Below, piece by piece: positions 40,591-45,591 of a stretch of DNA of 45,591 nt. The position numbers and the translations under genes are program-made. Every line of letters begins with the position of its first letter. The stretch's first letter is position 1. This DNA is from Bacteroidales bacterium (GTDB lineage: Bacteria; Bacteroidota; Bacteroidia; Bacteroidales; UBA12077). Where the stretch lies: assembly GCA_013138975.1 (NCBI GenBank), contig WTBR01000074.1:1-45591 (forward strand). The letters are read 5' to 3'. Under the pieces are notes generated by a model. That model made no database searches. It worked only from the letters and a program-made list of their open reading frames with translations, and had not been told where the DNA came from.

Positions 40591-41097
40591 TTAAAAAGAT
40601 TGTTCAATTTTTTCTGTTGTTTCTAGCCCAGCTTTTACAAAGGCTTTACCAGCTTTTTTTAAATTAAAATCAAATCCCCATAAAGTAAGAAATGTTATTA
40701 TTATTGCAATTGCCAAGTAAAGAAATGAACCCAACGCACTTGTGCCAATAGCCCGTCCCCATTTAAAAGTTGCCTTAGATTTTATATCATCCAATAATGC
40801 TTTTTCATCTTTTTTTGGACATTCGATCTTTTCTTTTAATAATTCAAGATGCAAAGAAAAAGAATGTTCCTGTAACATTTCAAGAGCATTTTTCTCGTAT
40901 TTATCTAATCTTATAATTTCATTGTCTGTAAAGTTGTCTATTACACTTTTAGGGACTCTATCTACATTATGTTTAGTTTTAAATTCTTCCATAAATTTCA
41001 TTTTTTGAAATCTATAAAGGCTATAAGAAAATAATCCCATTACATCTTCATCGTTTTTTACCAAGAGATCAAAAACTTTACTTGCAGTCTTTTCCAT
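40591..41097 (-). CDS. Unrecognised protein with one membrane helix (168 aa)
   Basis: I do not recognise this protein. Residues 1-110 are mostly helical and charged (FQKMKFMEEFKTKHNVDRVP, LEMLQEHSFSLHLELLKEKI), and may form a coiled bundle. Residues about 118-143 (GTSALGSFLYLAIAIIITFL) are a membrane helix, and a short amphipathic tail of 25 residues follows (KKAGKAFVKAGLETTEKIEQ). The start overlaps the end of the 77-residue gene by 20 bases, indicating coupled translation. The two-gene unit lies in the island bracketed by the duplicated SGNH tail, with its own promoter box at 41363-41370. A soluble partner plus a membrane partner would suit a toxin/antitoxin, immunity or signalling pair, but nothing in the sequence decides this. 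Confidence 0.6.
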   Translation of the reverse strand: MEKTASKVFDLLVKNDEDVMGLFSYSLYRFQKMKFMEEFKTKHNVDRVPKSVIDNFTDNEIIRLDKYEKNALEMLQEHSFSLHLELLKEKIECPKKDEKALLDDIKSKATFKWGRAIGTSALGSFLYLAIAIIITFLTLWGFDFNLKKAGKAFVKAGLETTEKIEQSF

Positions 41098-41311
41098 GAA
41101 CAGTACGATACGCTTTATTAAGATTTTCTTCTATGGATTCTTTTGTTAGAACATTTTTTTTAGCATGTTCAAAAAGTTCTTGTTCTCTTTGTGAGAAACC
41201 TTTTCTTACTCTTTCCGCAGCTTTTTGGAAGGTTTGTTCATTAATGCTATTACTATTAGCATTTATAAAGGAATTGTTATTATTGTCTAATACAGAGCTT
41301 AATACAGACAT
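41078..41311 (-). CDS. Unrecognised small soluble protein (77 aa)
   Basis: This is a short helical protein. An asparagine- and serine-rich N-terminus (SVLDNNNNSFINANSNSINE, residues 6-25) is followed by a basic/acidic helical part (AAERVRKGFSQREQELFEHA and NVLTKESIEENLNKAYRTVH). It has no signal or membrane segment. It is the first gene of a two-gene operon; the second gene overlaps it by 20 bases. A consensus -7 box (TATATTTG) stands 52 bases upstream on the same strand. No family is recognised. Confidence 0.6.
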   Translation of the reverse strand: MSVLSSVLDNNNNSFINANSNSINEQTFQKAAERVRKGFSQREQELFEHAKKNVLTKESIEENLNKAYRTVHGKDCK

Positions 41312-41362
41312 GTTTTGTTATTATTAGTTCAATTTAGTTTATGTATATCACTGACATTTACG

Positions 41363-41370
41363 CAAATATA
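41363..41370 (-). promoter_or_regulatory. -7 promoter box of the two-gene orphan operon
   Basis: On the minus strand the sequence reads TATATTTG, an exact TAnnTTTG match, 52 bases before the start at 41311. No clear -33 TTTG is seen. Confidence 0.5.
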
Positions 41371-41508
41371 TTAAAATTGTTATATAAATTCCAGTTTTTT
41401 ATTAAATAAAAATTAAGCTTTAATTCCCTAAGTTAAAATAGTAACTTATTAAGATAGAAATAATCTTAAATATTAATCCATCCAACAAAACACATTTTAA
41501 TAATTTAG

Positions 41509-41516
41509 TATATTTG
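41509..41516 (+). promoter_or_regulatory. -7 promoter box of the small membrane gene
   Basis: TATATTTG matches TAnnTTTG and lies 25 bases before the ATG at 41542. It is back-to-back with the promoter box of the divergent orphan operon at 41363. Confidence 0.5.
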
Positions 41517-41541
41517 AATATACATTAAACACTTTAAAAAA

Positions 41542-41736
41542 ATGGAAAATCTTTTGACCACCCACGAACTAGAATTGCTTAATATGTTTTTTATATTAAT
41601 CCTTGGTTATTTTACTATAAAATCAACTTTTCAAGTTGAGTATTTAAAAAGTAAATTAGATTTGAAAACATCGAGTGAAAAAAAGCATATAGAATTGCAG
41701 CAAAACAGTGTGCTTTTTTTTATGCTGTTTCGCTAA
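41542..41736 (+). CDS. Small membrane protein, frame broken at a T8 run
   Basis: As it stands the frame encodes 64 residues: a helix at about 11-31 (LELLNMFFILILGYFTIKST), a charged middle (SKLDLKTSSEKKHIELQQNS), and an abrupt stop four codons after eight consecutive T residues (41714-41721). One extra T would give VLFFYAVSLSLILETFFINR and then LLLVVLLSILTPE, stopping at 41818-41820. The result would be a protein of about 92 residues with two or three membrane segments. The continuation is strongly hydrophobic and helix-like, so I regard it as the ancestral C-terminus. The break could be decay, slippage-based on/off switching, or a sequencing error. No family is recognised. It is divergent from the orphan operon. 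Confidence 0.5.
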   Translation: MENLLTTHELELLNMFFILILGYFTIKSTFQVEYLKSKLDLKTSSEKKHIELQQNSVLFFMLFR

Positions 41737-41820
41737 GTTTGATATTAGAAACTTTTTTCATTAATCGCCTTTTGCTCGTTGTATTACTTTCCATTTTGAC
41801 ACCAGAATAAAAAAACTGCA

Positions 41821-42170
41821 GTCGATCCATTTTTCTGATATTTATTATAAAGTTTCCTTCTTATACTGTTTATTATTAATATGGAAACTTTCTAGACTAT
41901 CTTTGTGTGAAAATTAAAAAAATAATCTATTATTAACCATAATATTAATTTATTGTGCAGATAGAAACTAATTATAGAGTTATTAATACTTGGGAAAAAC
42001 TATTACATATGTGGGAAAGGAGAAGCCAAAAATTTTAGATCATAATTTATTATGCCCTGAGACCGAAATCCTGAAGAAAGAGGGAAGTAAAAAGAAATAA
42101 ATGAGATCCCCCCGAACTCTCTTAAAGGAGCGTTCGGGCTAAAAAAAACAATATATAAAGTAATTAAACA
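41821..42170. other. 350-bp stretch without a recognised gene
   Basis: I see no credible frame here beyond a GTG-started 27-codon frame near 41957 that I do not trust. The only structure is the hairpin at 42111-42138. A short C run (GATCCCCCCG) at 42107-42114 is unusual against the A+T-rich background. Confidence 0.4.
42111..42138 (+). other. G+C-rich hairpin before the coiled-coil gene
   Basis: CCCGAAC (42111-42117) pairs with GTTCGGG (42132-42138), with a further CTC/GAG pair inside. It is followed by an A-run and no T-run on the plus strand, so it is not a standard terminator. Lying 33 bases upstream of the ATG at 42171, it could shape the leader of that gene. Confidence 0.45.
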
Positions 42171-42420
42171 ATGGATTATTCAGAAATTAAAAAAACTTAA
42201 AACAAAAGAGTTTTCAAAAGAAACCCAAATTGAATTTATTGAAATAATTGAAGGTTTTATTCAGTCACTAGAAAAATTCAAAGAGTTAGATGAAAAAAAA
42301 GTTTCCTTGATCGACGAGAATCTTAGTATAACACATGAAAGTCTTAGTGTAACAGATGAAAAACTTAGTGGTATACATGAAAGGTTAAAATCATTAGAAG
42401 ATTCTTATGAAAGGCAATAA
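42171..42420 (+). pseudogene. Coiled-coil protein gene, frame broken at an A7 run
   Basis: ATG 42171 opens MDYSEIKKT and stops at 42198-42200. If the run of seven A residues (42189-42195) had six, the frame would continue as KLKTKEFSKETQIEFIEIIE and on to a stop at 42418-42420, about 82 residues. The last third consists of heptad units: DENLSIT, HESLSVT, DEKLSGI, HERLKSL. These are encoded by near-repeats of 21 bases and predict a coiled coil. The frame after the run is clean over 74 codons, supporting a real former or switchable gene. Its end overlaps the start of the duplicated SGNH fragment at 42407. Confidence 0.5.
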
Positions 42421-42643
42421 AACTATTTTGGAAGTTACAGGGTATAAAATGGAGAATTTTTTACATGAAGTTCCCATATCAGAATTATATGATGGGAATA
42501 ATACCTGGGAGAATATTAATTATAAATATAAATTGTCTGAGGAAATAAAAAAAGGAAGCTTATTAAAGGTTTACATTTATAATCCCACAAAATCGATTGT
42601 TTATATTGATGATTTGGAAATCAAGTTTTACAATATGAACTAA
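42407..42643 (+). pseudogene. Duplicated 3' end of the SGNH gene
   Basis: The frame encodes 78 residues. From GYKMENFLHEVPISEL onward they copy the last 65 or so residues of the SGNH-like protein (GYKIENFLHEVPVSEL). At DNA level 42443-42630 matches 39951-40138 without gaps, with 12 mismatches in 188 bases by hand count. After the match this copy has CAATATGAACTAA before the shared TCCCAATTAAA. The first dozen residues (MKGNKTILEVT) come largely from overlap with the preceding gene, so the reading frame is chimeric. It carries a strand-rich piece of the C-terminal domain without the catalytic part and is unlikely to act alone. Confidence 0.8.
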
Positions 42644-42707
42644 TCCCAATTAAATTTAAAAATGACCTATAAATAATTTGAATTGTTTTTTTGCTTTGAT
42701 GATTTAA

Positions 42708-42806
42708 GTCGTGCCACGGATTTTATAATAATTAAACAAACCCGTTAATGGCAGTCATACAGCGACAAAAGGCTTTGCTCTTTCTAAGGAGTATCCGTGT
42801 TACGAC
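42708..42806. mobile_element. 99-bp MITE-like element with 7-bp target duplication
   Basis: The terminal inverted repeats GTCGTGCCACGGAT (42708-42721) and ATCCGTGTTACGAC (42793-42806) agree at 12 of 14 positions, and the element is flanked by a perfect direct repeat GATTTAA (42701-42707 and 42807-42813). Its interior (TTAATGGCAGTCATACAGCG, then TTTGCTCTTTCTAAGGAG) matches segment A of the lysA-linked array. There is no coding frame, so it must be mobilised in trans if it is mobile at all. Confidence 0.7.
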
Positions 42807-42931
42807 GATTTAAATTTGAATTATTTTTTGAAGAAATATAAGTAAAAAGAAACGAATTATATAGTTTATTTTTGTGTTTAATTGGTATAACCAAGGATGA
42901 TCTCTAAAAGTTAAATGTTTTTAAAAATGAA

Positions 42932-42959
42932 TTTGCAAATCCAATATTGATTACTTTTG
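42932..42959 (+). promoter_or_regulatory. Probable hydF promoter
   Basis: TACTTTTG (42952-42959) fits the -7 consensus, and TTTG (42932-42935) lies 16 bases upstream as a slightly close -33 element. The start of hydF is 65 bases downstream. A second -7-like TATTTTTG is at 42867-42874. Confidence 0.45.
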
Positions 42960-43024
42960 CAATGCAAAACAAAATCAATTTAGGTTTGTGATATATTTAT
43001 TATCGCAGTATATAAAATAAAGCA

Positions 43025-44254
43025 ATGGCAAAAGGAAAAGATTCAAAACCACATATTGGAATTTACGGGCGACGTAATAATGGTAAAAGCTCATTAATAA
43101 ACCGTTTAGCAGGACAGGATATTGCTATTGTTTCCGATTTTGCCGGAACAACAACCGATCCTGTAAAAAAATCATTTGAGATAACCGGATTTGGGCCTGT
43201 AATTCTAATTGATACTGCCGGAATAGATGATGTTGGCGATTTAGGAACTAAGAGAGTTGAAAAAACATTAGCATCAATTAAAACAATAGATTTAGCCATT
43301 TTAGTTATTACTGAAAATACTTTTGGCGATTTTGAGAAATCTTTAATTGAAGAATTTAAGAAAACGGATACTCCCTTTTTTATTGTTCATAATAAATCAG
43401 ATATAAAAAAATTAAGCGATGATTCCCGCGCCTTTATAGTTTCTCAAACCAATGCAAAAATAATAGAGTTTGATACCATAAAAGCTGAGAATTACGAAAA
43501 ACTTATTCAATTAATTAAAACTACGATTCCTGAATCAGCTTATAAAACACCTTCGTTGGTTGGAGATTTATTGTCGTATGGCGACATTGTTTTATTAATT
43601 ACACCTATTGATATTGAAGCTCCTGCCGGAAGAATGATCTTGCCTCAAGTGCAAGCTATCCGTGATATTCTGGATAATGATGCTGTAGCCATAGTTTTGA
43701 AAGAACGAGAAGTTGATGCTTTTTTGCGAAAAACGAAAATTACTCCTGCACTTGCTATAACAGATAGCCAGATTTTTACAAAAGCCGATGCCTCAATACC
43801 AAAAAATATTCCTTTAACAAGTTTTAGTATTGTATTAGCACGATTTAAAGGAGAATTTGAACACTTCATAAAAGGTACTCCTAAAATATCGGAATTAAAA
43901 GATGGCGATCGTGTCCTTAGCTTAGAATCATGCACTCACCATGTTTCGTGCGATGATATTGGAAGAGTGAAAATTCCACGATGGATATCTAATTTTACAG
44001 GAAAAAAACTCGAATATGATGTTGTATCAGGACTTGATAATTTACCTCGTGATATTAAAGAATATGCCCTGGTTGTTCAATGTGGTGGATGTGTAATTAC
44101 CCGAAAACAATTAATAAATAGGTTACGTCCTGCAATTGACGCAGGAATTCCGGTAACGAATTATGGAATGGCGATTGCTTATGTTCAAGGGATCTACGAA
44201 AGGGCTATTGCTCCTTTTGTAAAATCAGAACATTCTTCGTCGGATTATTTATAG
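43025..44254 (+). CDS. hydF: [FeFe]-hydrogenase H-cluster maturation GTPase HydF
   Basis: HydF is the GTPase scaffold on which the diiron subcluster of [FeFe]-hydrogenase is assembled with HydE and HydG and from which it is delivered to HydA. The GTPase motifs are GRRNNGKSSLINRL (G1, about 12-25), FAGTTTDP (G2), DTAGIDD (G3) and HNKSD (G4). The C-terminal cluster-binding region reads C303-T-H305 and, 46 residues later, Q352-C353-G-G-C356. The family consensus is CxH...HCxxC, so the second histidine is replaced by glutamine. NYGMAIAYVQGI near the end is typical. At 409 residues it is full length. hydE, hydG and hydA are not in this window, and an IS4 element lies immediately downstream. Confidence 0.95.
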   Translation: MAKGKDSKPHIGIYGRRNNGKSSLINRLAGQDIAIVSDFAGTTTDPVKKSFEITGFGPVILIDTAGIDDVGDLGTKRVEKTLASIKTIDLAILVITENTFGDFEKSLIEEFKKTDTPFFIVHNKSDIKKLSDDSRAFIVSQTNAKIIEFDTIKAENYEKLIQLIKTTIPESAYKTPSLVGDLLSYGDIVLLITPIDIEAPAGRMILPQVQAIRDILDNDAVAIVLKEREVDAFLRKTKITPALAITDSQIFTKADASIPKNIPLTSFSIVLARFKGEFEHFIKGTPKISELKDGDRVLSLESCTHHVSCDDIGRVKIPRWISNFTGKKLEYDVVSGLDNLPRDIKEYALVVQCGGCVITRKQLINRLRPAIDAGIPVTNYGMAIAYVQGIYERAIAPFVKSEHSSSDYL

Positions 44255-44282
44255 CAATTATTAAGTCTTTCATTATAAAAAG

Positions 44283-44330
44283 ACTTCGATAAACTCAGTC
44301 TGACAAAAAAGAATGACTGTCACCCTGAGC
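44283..44330. repeat. CTTCGA...TGTCACCCTGAGC palindromic repeat, interrupted
   Basis: CTTCGATAAACTCAGTCTGACA (44283-44304), taken as the left half, is followed by TGACTGTCACCCTGAGC (44314-44330). The expected completion of the palindrome (TTGTCGAAG) is replaced by the end of the IS4 element at about 44331. The left half is also present at 4357-4372. Confidence 0.55.
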
Positions 44331-45591
44331 CCAATGTCATTAAGTTAAGGATTAGCTAGATTGCATCTTTCTGATTCTTAGTCACTCTTGGCTTAGTCCG
44401 TTTGCTATATTTACCATTATCTCTCGCATATTGCCTATTTAATCTGATGGGTATTGTATGTTGTTTTAGTATTTCTTTTATTACATATGTGATTTCTTCC
44501 ATTGGTTTATCTGAGAAAAAAAGTTCTAATATTCGATTCTTCAATATTCCGTATGATACATTGGCATTTACCTTATATTGATATTTAGTTTTTTCTTGCC
44601 CAGACTTAAGCTCTTCATTGATTTGGCTAACCAACAGTGTTTGTATATTGCTTACAAATATCGACGAATTAAAGTCTTGAAGTATAGTCTGTTTTGAGTA
44701 GCCAGAAAAATTTCCTACTTGCAATTTATTCTTTAATTCATCATAGTATAGCTCTACTTTCCATCGCCTGAAATACAAATCTTTAAAGAGATTATTTGGG
44801 TATTTAACCAAGTCTAATAATGAGCTAATTAAAACCTCAATAGCTCCATCTGGCAAAATAACTTTGTTTAACCGAACTAATATAAAATCATTCTTGGAAT
44901 ATTCTTTATCTGTTAATTTTGATTTTTTACCTGGATAAATCTTTACCATTTGAGTTTGCATTTTACTTGAAATAAAAGACTTTACCTGATTATTGAAATT
45001 TGACTGTACTCTAAATAAAAAATCAATATTTAACTTTCTATGTTCGTACATCATTTCAAACGAAGGATAACCTCTATCATACAGAATTAAATCACCTTTT
45101 TTTGAGTAATTAAGATGACCTAAAGCAAGTTCTTTTTCCGATTGAGATAAAGGTGATAAAATGCTATCAATTACAAAATTATTAAGCACATCATACAATA
45201 CTGATATCCGACCCTGTGTGACTGTTGAATCAGTTTGATTTCTAGCTATGCCAAATTCATTCTGGAGCTCTTTTGTGTTTGGCAAAGTTAGTCTTGAGCC
45301 ATCAACAGAAAGTAGTCTAAACCCACGCCATAAACGTATGTTTTCTTCGTTGTCTGTATAAAATTCGTTTACTAAGTTGTCAGATAGTTGTTTAAATACT
45401 TCTGCTTTAATTTTCTTACGGTATTGAACAAAGGCACTTTTTGTAAAAAGACCACATGCCGATGAAATTTTATTTTGGTTTAACACTTGTATAAAGTTAT
45501 CAATCTCAATAGAAAGCGTCTTGGTTATTCTATTCATCATAAAAAGCAAAGCTCCTGAAAATGACTGTTTCCTATTTCTTGTAAAATCGCT
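44331..45591 (-). mobile_element. IS4-family insertion sequence, incomplete at window edge
   Basis: The element appears to begin at about 44331 (CCAATGTCATTAAGTTAAGG), where the host palindromic repeat is interrupted, and runs out of the window at 45591. It contains a single transposase gene reading leftward. The other terminal repeat and any target duplication lie outside the window, so the left boundary is inferred from the broken repeat. Confidence 0.65.
44356..45591 (-). CDS. IS4-family DDE transposase, 5' end outside window
   Basis: Catalytic residues of the IS4 DDE core are visible: the first aspartate in LLSVDGSRLTLPN, the second in DLILYDRGYPSFEMM, and the glutamate in the Y-R-E-K block YFRRWKVELYYDELKNKLQ. 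The frame stays open past a possible TTG or ATG start near 45540 to the window edge. There it reads SDFTRNRKQSFSGALLFMMN, which matches the usual IS4 N-terminal region (DFTRxRKL...). The real start therefore lies beyond 45591 and the protein is incomplete here, at least 411 residues. The visible part is free of stops or frameshifts, so the element may still be active. It stops 102 bases after hydF, on the opposite strand. Confidence 0.92.
   Translation of the reverse strand, partial: SDFTRNRKQSFSGALLFMMNRITKTLSIEIDNFIQVLNQNKISSACGLFTKSAFVQYRKKIKAEVFKQLSDNLVNEFYTDNEENIRLWRGFRLLSVDGSRLTLPNTKELQNEFGIARNQTDSTVTQGRISVLYDVLNNFVIDSILSPLSQSEKELALGHLNYSKKGDLILYDRGYPSFEMMYEHRKLNIDFLFRVQSNFNNQVKSFISSKMQTQMVKIYPGKKSKLTDKEYSKNDFILVRLNKVILPDGAIEVLISSLLDLVKYPNNLFKDLYFRRWKVELYYDELKNKLQVGNFSGYSKQTILQDFNSSIFVSNIQTLLVSQINEELKSGQEKTKYQYKVNANVSYGILKNRILELFFSDKPMEEITYVIKEILKQHTIPIRLNRQYARDNGKYSKRTKPRVTKNQKDAI

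Noticed and set aside
41957..42040. GTG-started 27-codon frame
   Set aside because: Too short, no promoter box or conserved feature; could be debris of the island.
42111..42138. Rho-independent terminator
   Set aside because: The stem is good but followed by A residues on the plus strand and by a C/G-rich stretch on the minus strand, with no T-run on either.

Overview
The window is AT-rich DNA (roughly 30% G+C by eye) from a member of the Bacteroidota, most likely a Bacteroidales/Marinilabiliales-type marine or sediment bacterium. The reasons are promoter -7 boxes of the TAnnTTTG type, starts without clear Shine-Dalgarno sequences, and the protein repertoire (C69 dipeptidase, lipoprotein M3 peptidase, two-domain Ppx/GppA, GxxExxY protein, MBOAT/SGNH pair). 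An [FeFe]-hydrogenase maturase (hydF) and an aspartate ammonia-lyase suggest an anaerobic or facultatively anaerobic, fermentative life. No rRNA, tRNA, CRISPR array or integrase was seen.

Layout. 1-5340: the start of a secreted tail-fibre-like protein, a C69 dipeptidase, an orphan membrane-anchored protein, a methyltransferase with a 59-residue membrane partner, a composite palindromic repeat, and truA. 5510-14203: a chemotaxis receptor, an M3 peptidase lipoprotein, an aldehyde dehydrogenase, a PhzF/TSUP/GNAT operon and a V4R-like protein. 14602-20186: an FtsX-type permease, a small acidic protein, a MATE exporter with a possible leader peptide, and an ACT-domain protein. 20301-22807: lysC-lysA (aspartate to lysine). 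22758-23630: a 235-bp tandem repeat array that starts inside the lysA 3' end. 23660-30650: a TPR histidine kinase, an ABC exporter pair, and ppx plus a sigma-54 regulator without a DNA-binding domain. 30660-31440: a GxxExxY nuclease-like gene between palindromic repeats. 31482-36886: aspA, then a lipid-linked-sugar module (GT-C-like protein, GT2, flippase-like protein). 37221-40148: an MBOAT/SGNH acyl-transfer pair. 40150-42650: a decaying accessory island. 43025-45591: hydF and an IS4-family element that runs off the edge.

Functional links. lysC and lysA overlap and form a biosynthetic operon. The GT2 and GT-C-like proteins (1-nt overlap) look like a polyprenyl-phosphate-sugar synthase and its user. 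The MBOAT and SGNH proteins look like an envelope O-acylation pair in the style of DltB/DltD or AlgI/AlgJ. ppx and the sigma-54 regulator are 10 bases apart and probably co-transcribed.

What is most unusual is repeated duplication of gene 3' ends. Copies of the lysA tail lie in the tandem array. A copy of the aspA tail lies about 4.1 kb downstream, across the glycan module. A copy of the SGNH tail (12 mismatches in 188 bases) lies 2.5 kb downstream, across the accessory island. That island holds an ATPase pseudogene, an unrecognised two-gene operon, and two genes whose frames break in homopolymer runs (T8 and A7). A 99-bp MITE-like element next to it has terminal inverted repeats and a perfect 7-bp target duplication; its core recurs three times in the lysA-linked array. 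These are the best leads for something undescribed, but none is shown here to be a working system.
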